Assembly (NCBI GenBank): GCA_001647635.1
Contig: CP014761.1
Location: 3,348,001 to 3,412,000 of the forward strand
Source: Leifsonia xyli
Lineage (GTDB): Bacteria; Actinomycetota; Actinomycetes; Actinomycetales; Microbacteriaceae
Length of the DNA stretch: 64,000 nucleotides
Direction of reading: 5' to 3'
How positions within the stretch are numbered: the stretch's first letter is position 1; every line of letters begins with the position of its first letter. Under the pieces are notes generated by a model. That model ran no database searches, was not told the origin of the DNA, and worked only from the letters and a program-made list of their open reading frames with translations. The position numbers and the translations under genes are program-made. Positions 7,536 to 15,596 of this stretch are shown one piece after another.

Positions 7536-7739
7536 ATGCAAGGACTGTCATCGGCGGGAGCCTTCGCCGCGGCGATCGCGCTGGCGGCGATCGTGCTGGC
7601 GTTCGCGCCGGTCGGGACCGCCATCGAGCCTGCCGTCGTCGCGGTGGACCTGGTGGTCGCGGTCGTCGCGGGGGCGGCGGCGGCGACCTTTCTGGCTATC
7701 GCGGGAGGCGTGCGGCATCGCCGACGCCGGGCGCGCTAG
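7536..7739 (+). CDS. Small two-helix membrane protein
   Basis: 67 residues, almost entirely hydrophobic: helices at about 5-27 and 33-57, then a basic tail (R-H-R-R-R-R-A-R) that should stay inside. A purine-rich stretch (cgggggatgagg) precedes the ATG. It is unrelated to any family I recognise. It ends about 75 bases before an EAL-domain gene on the same strand, but that gene has its own promoter-like elements, so an operon is uncertain. Confidence 0.55.
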   Translation: MQGLSSAGAFAAAIALAAIVLAFAPVGTAIEPAVVAVDLVVAVVAGAAAATFLAIAGGVRHRRRRAR

Positions 7740-7778
7740 CGGGTGGAGGGTGGTTTACGCAAGGGGTCGGCTGAAAAG

Positions 7779-7807
7779 TTGACAACCCTCCCGCCCATGG
7801 GGACCAT
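7779..7807 (+). promoter_or_regulatory. Likely promoter for the EAL gene, leaderless transcript
   Basis: A consensus -35 (ttgaca, 7779-7784), a 17-base spacer and a -10-like gaccat (7802-7807) lie 7 bases before the ATG at 7815. That spacing places transcription start at or near the start codon, as in the leaderless mRNAs common in actinobacteria. Confidence 0.5.
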
Positions 7808-7814
7808 CGGAAAG

Positions 7815-8585
7815 ATGACGTTGGTGGACGGGACCCTCGAGGACTTCGCCCGCGATCTCGAGATCGCGCTGGCGCAGCGCCAGGTTCTTGCTGCCTATCA
7901 GCCGCAAGTCGCGGTCGCCGACGGCTCCGTGGTGGGCGTCGAGGCGCTGGCCCGCTGGACGCATCCCGCGCGGGGGCCCATCGCTCCCGATGTCTTCGTC
8001 GACGTCGCCCAGAAGACCGGCCTGCTGCCGCTCCTCACCGCGCGCATCATCTCAGACGTGACCTCCGAGTACGTGCCCGGCTGCGTTATCGACGTCGCCG
8101 TCAACGTCTCGGCCACCCAGCTCGAGGACCCGTCGCTCTACGACATGTTCGACGGAGCATTCGCGACCGGCCGCTGCGATCCGAACACGCTGGTCGTCGA
8201 GGTCACCGAGAGTCACAGCATCGAGCACCCCGAGCGCGTAGCGGCTCCGCTGGAGGCGCTGGCCGCCCGCGGCGTCACGATCTCGGTGGACGACTTCGGC
8301 ACCGGGCACTCGTCGTTCGCCCGGGTGGAGTCGCTGCACGCCCGAGAGCTGAAGCTCGACCGCAGCCTGGTGCAGGACGACGACCGGGTCCGCGAAGTCG
8401 CGCAGATCATCACCGAGGCGCACCGCCGCGGCATCCGGGTCGTCGGTGAGGGCGTCGAGGATCAGCTCCAGTTCGACCGCCTGGCCGACGCGGGATGCGA
8501 CCGCGCTCAGGGCTACTGGATCTCGAAGCCCCAGCCGGCCACCGCACTGCGGTCCTGGTACCGGGCCCGCACCAAGCGCTCCTGA
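7815..8585 (+). CDS. Standalone EAL-domain cyclic-di-GMP phosphodiesterase
   Basis: 256 residues from the ATG at 7815, chosen for the promoter spacing; an in-frame GTG at 7743 would add 24 non-conserved residues. It is one EAL domain without GGDEF, PAS or membrane segments. Expected catalytic residues are present: E-A-L-A-R-W, N in N-V-S, E in E-V-T-E-S, D-D-F-G-T-G, K in L-K-L-D-R, and E in G-E-G-V-E. It should therefore hydrolyse c-di-GMP to pGpG in the cytosol. With no sensor domain, control is probably by expression or partner proteins. A bidirectional hairpin follows the stop. Confidence 0.88.
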   Translation: MTLVDGTLEDFARDLEIALAQRQVLAAYQPQVAVADGSVVGVEALARWTHPARGPIAPDVFVDVAQKTGLLPLLTARIISDVTSEYVPGCVIDVAVNVSATQLEDPSLYDMFDGAFATGRCDPNTLVVEVTESHSIEHPERVAAPLEALAARGVTISVDDFGTGHSSFARVESLHARELKLDRSLVQDDDRVREVAQIITEAHRRGIRVVGEGVEDQLQFDRLADAGCDRAQGYWISKPQPATALRSWYRARTKRS

Positions 8586-8593
8586 GACGACGA

Positions 8594-8624
8594 ATGCGCG
8601 CGACCTCGTGGAGGTCGCGCGCAT
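8594..8624. terminator. Bidirectional terminator between convergent genes
   Basis: Perfect 14-bp arms (atgcgcgcgacctc / gaggtcgcgcgcat) around a 3-base loop, between the EAL stop and the stop of the convergent 85-residue gene. Confidence 0.75.
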
Positions 8625-8634
8625 CCTCGATGCT

Positions 8635-8892
8635 TCAGAGCGCGTCGAACGAGTCGATGTCGACGCGCGGCTCCTCCTGGCGCGCAGCGGGCGGGTCGAC
8701 CTCGATCTGCGCCCACGTCACGGGCATGCCCGGGGAGAACAGCACGTCGACGCCGGGCCCCCCGCGCAGCGGCGGGATGGTGACGTAGCCGCCGCCGGCG
8801 CGCACGGCCTCCAGGATCTTCCCGCGCAGGTCGTCCACCGGATCGGGCAGGAAGTAGTCCTTTCCATCGACCGTGAGGCGGTGAACGATCAT
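8635..8892 (-). CDS. Conserved small hypothetical protein (85 residues)
   Basis: 85 residues with no signal peptide or membrane segment. The N-terminal part reads as a small beta/alpha domain (D-G-K-D-Y-F-L-P then V-D-D-L-R-G-K-I-L-E-A-V) and the C-terminus is acidic. Upstream of its ATG is gaaagga at good spacing. It is divergent from the DUF7882-like gene at 9016, and both genes have similar leaders (aaccc-ga ... gaaagg). Proteins of this kind occur in Microbacteriaceae without assigned role; I cannot name the function. Confidence 0.6.
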   Translation of the reverse strand: MIVHRLTVDGKDYFLPDPVDDLRGKILEAVRAGGGYVTIPPLRGGPGVDVLFSPGMPVTWAQIEVDPPAARQEEPRVDIDSFDAL

Positions 8893-8939
8893 GCCGTGAT
8901 TCCTTTCATCGGGTTACGAAAAACTCTATCGCGCGGTCA

Positions 8940-8955
8940 CGATACACCTGTATCG
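8940..8955. promoter_or_regulatory. Dyad in the divergent intergenic region
   Basis: Perfect 7-bp arms (cgataca / tgtatcg) around a 2-base centre, roughly midway between two divergent start codons (8892 and 9016). This suits a dimeric regulator controlling both genes; no regulator gene is adjacent, so the protein is unknown. Confidence 0.5.
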
Positions 8956-9015
8956 GGCGCGTATATGCTTCGGTGAGCACAGAACGCGCGCCAACCCGAA
9001 ACACGAAAGGCACCC

Positions 9016-9330
9016 GTGGGCACCCTCCGCTACGACGGCGAAAGCTACGAACTCGATGACCGTCTGCTCTTCCACATCCAGATCGCGGTCAGTACCAAGC
9101 TGCGTCGCGGCGAGAACTTCTTCCTCACCTGGCCGGTCCCCGCGGAGCTCGGGAGCGGCCGTCACACCATCTGGGTCGACAACGGCGTCCCCCTGCACAT
9201 CTTCTTCTCCGGATCGAAGGTCCCGACGCTCAACAAGGACTGGATCGAGGCCATGATCCAGACCGGCGCCCGCGCCTCCGGGATGGTCGTGATGGAGGAG
9301 TCGGAGCTGCGTCCGCCGTCCCAGCGATGA
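9016..9330 (+). CDS. DUF7882-like small protein
   Basis: 104 residues from the GTG at 9016, with gaaagg upstream. The sequence starts M-G-T-L-x-Y, then D-D-R-L-L-F-H-I-Q-I-A-V-S-T-K-L-R-R-G-E-N-F and W-V-D-N-G-V-P-L-H-I-F-F-S-G-S, a pattern I recognise from a Microbacteriaceae-specific family (DUF7882) that is often misnamed as a ligase fragment. No catalytic motif is visible. The family is usually present in several copies per genome and its role is unknown. It is divergent from the 85-residue gene, with a dyad between. Confidence 0.7.
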   Translation: MGTLRYDGESYELDDRLLFHIQIAVSTKLRRGENFFLTWPVPAELGSGRHTIWVDNGVPLHIFFSGSKVPTLNKDWIEAMIQTGARASGMVVMEESELRPPSQR

Positions 9331-9469
9331 CGCTGGGCCACCGCTTATAGCGGATGATCTGAGGGAAAACAAGGCCCCGCCATTTTCTTGCTTCGTTTCG
9401 TGGATAGTTCGATCATCTGAATAGATCTTGCGATCGACCCCGGACGGAAGAGAAGTAAGGAAAAGGACC

Positions 9470-9736
9470 ATGGCCGAGCAGCTCGCCGACATCATCGATC
9501 TCCCCACCGAGTACGTCACGTGGCACTCGCCTGCGGAGGCGCTGTGGGTGGCCTCGACCCCGACCGCCTACGTCGGCATGGTGGACCGCAACCACGACGG
9601 TTTCGTCGCCACCGACTGCACCGGCCGCGAGCTGGGCGTGTACGCGACGCAGGAGTCGGCACGGGTCGCCGTGTACGGCGCCTGGGTGTCGCCGGCCCGC
9701 GCCGAGGAGACCTCGGAGCACGCGCTCATCGCCTGA
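9470..9736 (+). CDS. Conserved small hypothetical protein (88 residues)
   Basis: 88 residues from the ATG at 9470, preceded by aaaagga; the reading frame extends 14 codons further upstream without a site. It is soluble, with W-H-S-P-A-E-A-L-W-V-A-S and D-R-N-H-D-G-F-V-A-T-D in the middle, possibly a small beta-rich fold. The 139 bases before it are noticeably AT-richer than surrounding DNA and probably hold its promoter. I cannot assign a function. Confidence 0.6.
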   Translation: MAEQLADIIDLPTEYVTWHSPAEALWVASTPTAYVGMVDRNHDGFVATDCTGRELGVYATQESARVAVYGAWVSPARAEETSEHALIA

Positions 9737-9786
9737 CCCTCAGACCATCCCGGCCGGCGTTTCGGGTGCGCCCACCGGGATCTGGC

Positions 9787-9819
9787 GGAACCCCGGCACC
9801 GTTCTGGTGCCGGGGTTCC
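9787..9819. terminator. Bidirectional terminator
   Basis: Perfect 14-bp arms (ggaaccccggcacc / ggtgccggggttcc) around a gttct loop, between the 88-residue gene and the convergent STAND ATPase gene whose stop is 14 bases away. Confidence 0.8.
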
Positions 9820-9832
9820 AACGTTCAAGCGG

Positions 9833-12388
9833 TCAGTTGATCGCGGGCTCGGTCAGCGCCTCCGCCACCGCCTGCTCCACCCCGAGCTCGCGGCCCTCCG
9901 CGACCGCCGCGGCGAGGCGTCCGGGAGCCGTGACCGCGGCCAGCCGATCCAGGTAGCGCTGGTGGAAGGTGAAGGTCGGCCCGTTGTGCGTGCCCGACCG
10001 CTCGCGGAGCGCGTGGGCCGCCCCGGCGAGGCGTCCGGCCCGGTCCACGTCGCCGGCGAGCGCGGCGACCGCGGCCAGTCCTTCGAGGCCGTACGCGATG
10101 CCCTCTATGTGGCCGAGCGAGGTGGAGAGCGTGACGCTGAGGGCGAAGTCTTTGCGCGCGTCCTCGGGCGAGCCGAGCAGGAGGTGCGCCCAGCCTAGGT
10201 GGTACGCGGCGATCCGGCCGCCGACGGCGTCCCCGCTGCGCTGCGTCAGGGCGAGGGACTCGTCGAAGCGCTCGAAGGCGGTGTGGAGATGCTGCTGCAG
10301 GAGGGCCACGCGGCCGAGCAGGACGAGCGCCATCGACTCGCCCCAGCCGTCGCCGGTCTCGCGGAACAGCGCCAGGCTGCGGTCCATCACCTCGCCCGCG
10401 CGGGCGGTGTCGGGCTTCTCGCCCGCCATGAGTGCGAGGGCCAGGGAGATCATGGCCATCGCCTCGCCGGAGCGGTCGTCGCACCGGCGGAACAGGTCGG
10501 CGGCCTCCGACAGGTCGGCGGCTACCCGGCCGTCCGGGTCCTTCCAGAACCGGATCGTGCGAGTGAAGTACAGCGCGATGGCGCGCGTGCGGTCCTGCAG
10601 GGTGTCGCCGGACTCGAGCGGCTCGTCCATCCAGGTGCGCACCTCGCCGAGCAGCCCGGTCACCCAGAAGTAGAGGAACAGCGGGAAGGCGAGCTGAGCC
10701 GCGCGGTCCCAGTCGCGGGCGTCCAGAAGGTAGCGCTCGGCAGCCCGCAGATTGTCGCGCTCGTCGCCGAGCCGCTGCATCCACTCGCGTTGCCCGCCGG
10801 CCTTGAGCGGCAGTCGCGCCCGCGCTCCGAGGTCGATGAAGTACCGCGCGTGCGCCTCCCGCGCGCTGTCGAGCTCGCCGTCGGTCGCCAGCTGCTCACG
10901 GGCGTACTCGCGCACGATCGCCTGCATCGTGAAGCGCGGGCGGTCGTCGCTGTCGTGCTGCGAGACCAGGCTGGAGTCGATCAGCACCGCGAGCTCGCTC
11001 AGCACGTCCATCCCGTCGCCGTCGCCGACCGACTCGGCCGCCTCCAGGGTGAAACCGCCCTCGAAGACGCCGAGCCGCGCCAGCATGCGACGCTGGTCGG
11101 GAGTCAGCAGCTGCGTGCTCCACTCGATGGTGCGCCGGATCGTCTGCTGCCGTTCCGGGAGGTCGCGGGAGCCGCCCACGAGCACCGACAACCGGCGGTC
11201 GAGGCGCTCCAGCAGCTCGGCGGGGGAGAGGACCCGGATGCGGGCCGCGGCGAGCTCGATCGCGAGCGGGGCGCCGTCGAGGGCGGCGCAGACCCGGGCG
11301 ACCGCGTCCTGGTTCTCCGGCGTGATCTCGAAGTCGGGCTTCACCGCGTGTGCGCGCTCGACGAAGAGGTTCACCGCCGAGTCCTCGGCCAGCGGCCCCA
11401 CCTCGTAGCTCTGCTCCGCACTCACTCGCAGCAGGGAGCGGCTGGTGACGAGGATGGAGAGGCCGGGCGCGGCGGCGAGCAGCCCGGTCAGCTGGGGGGC
11501 CGCGTCCAGTACCTGCTCGAAGTTGTCGAGCACGAGCAGGATGCGGCGGTCGCGCAACGCGGTGACCAGGTTGTCCAGGATGGGCGCGTCGCCGGTGTCG
11601 CGCACGCCGAGCGCCTGCGCGATCCGGTTGGGCACCCGCTGCGGGTCGTGGACGGCCGAGAGGTCGACGAAGACGGCGCCGTCCTCGAAGTCCTGCGCGG
11701 CGGCGCGGGCCGCCGCGATGGCCAGCCGGCTCTTCCCGATGCCGCCGGGACCGGCCAGCGTCACGAACCGGGTGCCGTGCCGCAGCCGGTCCACGATCGA
11801 GGCGATGTCGTCGTCGCGCCCGACCAGCCCGGTGAGCGGCACCGGCAGGCGCACCGGCTCGACCACGCGGTCGGCATCGCTGGCCACGTCGGCGGTGACG
11901 GCGGCCCGGCTCATGTCGAAGCGCTCGGCGAGAAGCGTGGCGAGGTCGTTCTCGATGAGGCTCGTCAGCTCCTTCGGCGTCTCGAAGTACTTGTAGGCGG
12001 CGCGGTCGTCGTCCCGGATGCGCGCGAGCAGGGTCGCCAGCTTCGGCTCTCGGTTGTCGGCGGGGCTCTTCACGTAGAGGAGGCGCGGCAGCTCGGGCGG
12101 GCAGAGGTTGTACTCGTCCTCGAGTCCGGACACCTCCTCGTCCGGGGCGGTCCAGCCGTAGCGCTCCCAGTAGAGGCCGACGAACACGTCGCTCTGCTCC
12201 AGATAGGCCCGGTAGAGCTCGCGCGGGGGATGGGGACGAGCGCCTAGCTCGAACATCACAGGTGCGAGGTGGAGGCGTTCGATGGCCGTCCGGGCGGCCC
12301 GCCGCTCGGCGGCGAGCTCCTGGAGCGTTGAGGAGACGAAGATCCGGAGCCGCTGGTCCGGCGTGCGGATCACGTGAGGACTGCTCAT
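9833..12388 (-). CDS. DUF4062 / STAND (NB-ARC-like) ATPase with TPR repeats
   Basis: 851 residues. Residues about 13-105 form a DUF4062 domain (L-R-I-F-V-S-S-T-L-Q-E-L, Y-W-E-R-Y-G-W). A STAND ATPase follows: Walker A G-P-G-G-I-G-K-S at 213-220, Walker B L-L-V-L-D-N-F at about 284-290, a T-S-R sensor, then the winged-helix ARC region with G-x-P-L-A-I-E-L-A-A. The C-terminal third (about 560-800) is helical, TPR-like. The ATPase part resembles AfsR/LuxR-type regulators but there is no DNA-binding domain. Such proteins are signal-driven switches that oligomerise on ligand sensing; DUF4062 (TIR-like fold neighbourhood) could be the effector. Roles in regulation or phage defence are both possible. 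It is monocistronic, divergent from 12515. Confidence 0.8.
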   Translation of the reverse strand: MSSPHVIRTPDQRLRIFVSSTLQELAAERRAARTAIERLHLAPVMFELGARPHPPRELYRAYLEQSDVFVGLYWERYGWTAPDEEVSGLEDEYNLCPPELPRLLYVKSPADNREPKLATLLARIRDDDRAAYKYFETPKELTSLIENDLATLLAERFDMSRAAVTADVASDADRVVEPVRLPVPLTGLVGRDDDIASIVDRLRHGTRFVTLAGPGGIGKSRLAIAAARAAAQDFEDGAVFVDLSAVHDPQRVPNRIAQALGVRDTGDAPILDNLVTALRDRRILLVLDNFEQVLDAAPQLTGLLAAAPGLSILVTSRSLLRVSAEQSYEVGPLAEDSAVNLFVERAHAVKPDFEITPENQDAVARVCAALDGAPLAIELAAARIRVLSPAELLERLDRRLSVLVGGSRDLPERQQTIRRTIEWSTQLLTPDQRRMLARLGVFEGGFTLEAAESVGDGDGMDVLSELAVLIDSSLVSQHDSDDRPRFTMQAIVREYAREQLATDGELDSAREAHARYFIDLGARARLPLKAGGQREWMQRLGDERDNLRAAERYLLDARDWDRAAQLAFPLFLYFWVTGLLGEVRTWMDEPLESGDTLQDRTRAIALYFTRTIRFWKDPDGRVAADLSEAADLFRRCDDRSGEAMAMISLALALMAGEKPDTARAGEVMDRSLALFRETGDGWGESMALVLLGRVALLQQHLHTAFERFDESLALTQRSGDAVGGRIAAYHLGWAHLLLGSPEDARKDFALSVTLSTSLGHIEGIAYGLEGLAAVAALAGDVDRAGRLAGAAHALRERSGTHNGPTFTFHQRYLDRLAAVTAPGRLAAAVAEGRELGVEQAVAEALTEPAIN

Positions 12389-12514
12389 GTAACGTCATTC
12401 TGTTGCGTTCGCATGCGCTTGTACAGAGGTTTGTGCGCGCGGCGCCTATAACACGGCCGCCGTACGCAGCACAAGGCTCTACTGCCGCCCTCCGGATGGG
12501 CGTTTGCTAGGCAT

Positions 12515-12790
12515 GTGAAAGAAATCGCCTGGTACGTCCTCGGATTCTCCGCCGCTGTCTGCGCGCTGGCGGTCGGGCTGCTCCTGGCACCGGAAGCGGG
12601 CGACGCCCGCGAGGCGTCGGGAGGGCTGCTGCAGCACCTCACGCCCACCGAATGGGCCGACCTCGTCGTCGCGCTCCTGTTCGGGCTGACCGCCTTCGTC
12701 AGCGGAAGCTACCTGACCTCGCGTGCGGCCGCCGAGTCCGACGACGCCGTGGTGACGGTGGAGCTCCTTCCGGCCGAGTCGGCCGCCTGA
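12515..12790 (+). CDS. Two-helix membrane protein
   Basis: 91 residues from a GTG at 12515. Hydrophobic helices lie at about 5-25 and 49-68, separated by an acidic loop (E-A-G-D-A-R-E-A-S); the C-terminus is acidic and soluble. No good Shine-Dalgarno is visible, so the exact start is uncertain. Divergent from the STAND ATPase gene; whether they are functionally linked cannot be told. Confidence 0.5.
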   Translation: MKEIAWYVLGFSAAVCALAVGLLLAPEAGDAREASGGLLQHLTPTEWADLVVALLFGLTAFVSGSYLTSRAAAESDDAVVTVELLPAESAA

Positions 12791-12809
12791 ACCCCACCGC
12801 CGCCTCGCG

Positions 12810-13484
12810 TCACATGTCGCGGTAGCGCTTCGCCGCCGCCAGCGCCTCGCGCAGCTCCGCCGCGTCGTAGCGCTTCACGTACGCAGGGGTGTCGCGCTGA
12901 GCGCGCCATCCCTCCGACAGCTCGCCGATGTCCACCGGGTCGAACCCGAACTCGTCGATGAGCTCGGCGACCCGCTCGCGCGCACCCGCGTCGTCGCCGG
13001 CGACGATGAGGGCGCGGCGGCCCTCGGTGCCGGCCGGCTGGCTCTGGCTGGTGAGCTCCCGGGCGCCGATGTGGTTGAAGGCCTTCACGACCTTGGACGT
13101 CGGGAGCACCTTCTGCAGGCGCTCGGCGACGGTCGTCGACTCGTCGTCCAGTTCCGCGATGTGGCCGTCGCGGTGCGGGTAGTAGTTGTTGGTGTCGATG
13201 ACGATCTTGCCGGCGAGCTCCTCGACCGGAAGGGTGGCCTCCGCGGCGAGCGGGGTGGTCACCACGACGATGTCGCCCGCGGCGGCCGCTTCGGCGGGGG
13301 TCGCCGCGCGGGCGTGCTCGCCGAGCTCGTCGACGAGTCCCTGCAGGGTCTCGGGGCCGCGGGAGTTGCTGAGCACCACGTCGTAGCCGCGCGCGACCGC
13401 GAGGCGCGCAAGCTGGGATCCGATGTGGCCTGAACCGATGAGTCCGATAGTGGTCATGCGTGTGGCAACCGCGGTCGCCGTCAC
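12810..13484 (-). CDS. NADP oxidoreductase, F420-dependent-reductase-like (NpdG fold)
   Basis: 224 residues from the GTG at 13484, which has gaggga at good spacing; an internal ATG at 13457 starts closer to the fold but lacks a ribosome site. The Rossmann motif I-G-L-I-G-S-G-H-I-G lies at about 13-22, followed by S-N-S-R-G-P-E-T, which suits NADP(H) binding, and D-T-N-N-Y-Y-P-x-R-D-G as in NADPH:F420 reductase relatives. It probably reduces an unknown substrate with NADPH; F420 use is not established. Confidence 0.75.
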   Translation of the reverse strand: MTATAVATRMTTIGLIGSGHIGSQLARLAVARGYDVVLSNSRGPETLQGLVDELGEHARAATPAEAAAAGDIVVVTTPLAAEATLPVEELAGKIVIDTNNYYPHRDGHIAELDDESTTVAERLQKVLPTSKVVKAFNHIGARELTSQSQPAGTEGRRALIVAGDDAGARERVAELIDEFGFDPVDIGELSEGWRAQRDTPAYVKRYDAAELREALAAAKRYRDM

Positions 13485-13512
13485 CGGATTCCCTCGCGTG
13501 GTGAGAGTCCGC

Positions 13513-14703
13513 TCAGCCGCAGAGCCCGACTCCAGCCGAGGTGAGGATCACCGTGCGGTTCTGCTCCGCCAGCGCGTCCGAGTACGCGCCCGACGCATCC
13601 GTCTCGGCCTTCCAGCCGCACCACTCGTAGCCGACCCCCGCGGTCTGCAGCGACGCGGCGGGCACGCCGAGCGCGACGAGCGCCGCCTTGACCGCATTCG
13701 CCCGACGCAACGACAGGGCAGTGTCGGCGGCGTTGTCCTTCGCCTGGTCCTTGGAGGCGGTCCCGGTGATCGTCACGGTCTTGCCGTTCTGCTCGATGGC
13801 GGGCACCAGGGTGGCGAGCACCTTCTGCGCGGCGGCCGGGTCGGAGAAGTTCGCGGTGTCCTTCGTGAACAGCAGGTCGCTGTTGCGGATGACGACGGGC
13901 TTCGTCCAGTCGGTCTTGGTCGCGACCGCCTCGACCGTCACCGGCGTGACGGCGGGGAGGGACGCGGCGGCGGTTCCCGACGCGGGCTCCGGCAGCAGCG
14001 AGAGGGTGCCGCCCGCGGCCGTGATGACCCTCGACCAGATCGCCTCGAGGTTGCTGCGCGCGGGGACGGTGAGCGGCTGCTGCGCGCCCGCGACGTCGCC
14101 CATCCCGGACCAGTAGACGGTGACGCCCTTCAGATCGGAGGGGAGGAGGTTGCGCGCGGTGAGATCGGCCACGACCTGTGCCGGGTCGGCGTAGAGCAGG
14201 CCGGTGCCGGCGAAGTTCAGCGGGTCGGTCGTCTGGAGGCCGCTGCCGACGACGATGACGCCCATCGGGTCGCTGCCGAGGTTGCGGGCGGCCTGGTCGA
14301 TCGCGCCGAGGAAGTCGACCTCCGGCGCGGCTGCCTTGAGCCCGTCGATGTACGACGTGATCTGGGTCAGCTTCGTGCGCTGGTCGTTCTGGCAGACGAT
14401 CGCATCCTGCGCCGACGAGCCGAGGGCCGTCGTGCCCATGACCTGCGGGGTGCCGGAGGGCACGACGACCGTCACGGACCCGTTCGTCTTGCCCGCCGCC
14501 TCCAGCTGCGAGGAGGCGGATGCAGGCAGGGCGACCGCGGGCGCATTGGCGGTGCTGCCGGCGACGACGCCGAGGTTGCGCTTGTGCGACTGGTCGCACG
14601 CCTCGCCGGAGGCGGTGGCCGGCGTGCACGCGGTGAGGCCGGCGGTGATCGCGACCAGGGCGGCCGCGGCGGCGAGCAGGCGTGGGCGGAGGCGCGGACT
14701 CAC
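13513..14703 (-). CDS. OmpA-family lipoprotein
   Basis: 396 residues from the GTG at 14703, which overlaps the upstream stop by 4 bases (GTGA). A lipoprotein signal ends at L-T-A-C (about 23-26). The middle (about 90-240) looks like a von Willebrand A-type alpha/beta domain (M-G-V-I-V-V-G-S-G ... G-V-T-V-Y-W-S-G-M-G). The C-terminus (about 290-380) is an OmpA/MotB-like domain with T-I-T-G-T-A-S and S-L-R-R-A-N-A-V, which in other proteins binds peptidoglycan. It is last in a four-gene operon with two coiled-coil proteins and a membrane protein. The whole looks like a membrane-spanning assembly anchored to the cell wall; function unknown. Confidence 0.7.
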   Translation of the reverse strand: MSPRLRPRLLAAAAALVAITAGLTACTPATASGEACDQSHKRNLGVVAGSTANAPAVALPASASSQLEAAGKTNGSVTVVVPSGTPQVMGTTALGSSAQDAIVCQNDQRTKLTQITSYIDGLKAAAPEVDFLGAIDQAARNLGSDPMGVIVVGSGLQTTDPLNFAGTGLLYADPAQVVADLTARNLLPSDLKGVTVYWSGMGDVAGAQQPLTVPARSNLEAIWSRVITAAGGTLSLLPEPASGTAAASLPAVTPVTVEAVATKTDWTKPVVIRNSDLLFTKDTANFSDPAAAQKVLATLVPAIEQNGKTVTITGTASKDQAKDNAADTALSLRRANAVKAALVALGVPAASLQTAGVGYEWCGWKAETDASGAYSDALAEQNRTVILTSAGVGLCG

Positions 14704-15587
14704 TGGGCGCCTCCGCTCGGCGCGGCCGGCGCGGTCGGCGGCAGCGGGGGCACGACGTCCGGCGCCTCGACAATGCGGTGGGACCGCAGTTCGCGGATGA
14801 TCTGGCTGGTGCTCTCCGGGTCGCGTTCGCGTTGCGCCAGGCGGGTGGCGAGCTGGGCGCGCACCACATCCATCCGGGAGTGGAACGTGACGCGGGCGCC
14901 CGTGTACCGCACGACGTCGTGCGCGTCGAGCAGCAGGGCGGAACGGGTGCGCTCCTGTGCGGCGACGGCCTCGCCGAGCAGGCGGTCCCGGTGCACGCGG
15001 AGTCGCGCGGCGTGGGCATGGGCCTTCTCCGCGGCGGTCAGCAGAGGCCGGGTGGTGAGCCACGCGACGACGAAGCTGATCGCGCCGGAGGTGACGAGCA
15101 CGCCGAGCATGAGGAACGCCATGATCGTGTCGGGGGCGGTCCACGAGAAGCCCGCGGGCGCGGCGGTCTGCGAGCCGCCGACCAGGCCGGTGAGGCCGCC
15201 GGCGCTCTGCGCGTCGATGCCCGCCTTGATCCGGGCGATGGTGATCGCCGCGAGGATGGCCGCCCAGACGAGCGCGAGCACGATCGAGACCGCGATCCAC
15301 CGGCGCGACATCACCCCGGCCTGCACGCGACGCAGCAGGATGGCGGTCACATGCGGCAGGGTCACGACGGCGAGCGAGATGCCCAGGGTGATGACGTACA
15401 TCTGCACGCCGATGGAGCCGTACTGGCTGTCGTTGCGCAGCAGCAGGGTCAGCGCCTGCGCGAGCAGGATGTAGTCCACCGCGATCATGGCGACCAGCAG
15501 CACGTAGACGAGCACGTGGGCGAGCGGGGAGACGTGCCCGACGCGGGGGCGCATCCGGGGAGGGCGGGTGACGATGTCGCGAGCCAT
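14700..15587 (-). CDS. Four-helix membrane protein with long cytoplasmic helical tail
   Basis: 295 residues with transmembrane helices at about 22-50, 60-85, 95-120 and 155-180, then a highly charged helical tail (about 185-270, rich in R/A/E/L) and a Pro-rich end. The signal (R-P-P-R-M-R-P-R) is basic at the N-terminus. It sits 9 bases after a coiled-coil gene and overlaps the OmpA lipoprotein start by 4 bases, so these are one operon. It is not MotA-like by visible motifs. I do not recognise the family. Confidence 0.65.
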   Translation of the reverse strand: MARDIVTRPPRMRPRVGHVSPLAHVLVYVLLVAMIAVDYILLAQALTLLLRNDSQYGSIGVQMYVITLGISLAVVTLPHVTAILLRRVQAGVMSRRWIAVSIVLALVWAAILAAITIARIKAGIDAQSAGGLTGLVGGSQTAAPAGFSWTAPDTIMAFLMLGVLVTSGAISFVVAWLTTRPLLTAAEKAHAHAARLRVHRDRLLGEAVAAQERTRSALLLDAHDVVRYTGARVTFHSRMDVVRAQLATRLAQRERDPESTSQIIRELRSHRIVEAPDVVPPLPPTAPAAPSGGAQ

Positions 15588-15596
15588 GGCGTCCTC

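Noticed and set aside
9331..9469. Small gene or RNA in the AT-richer gap before the 88-residue gene
   Set aside because: No start with ribosome site or stable structure is visible; the composition fits a promoter region.
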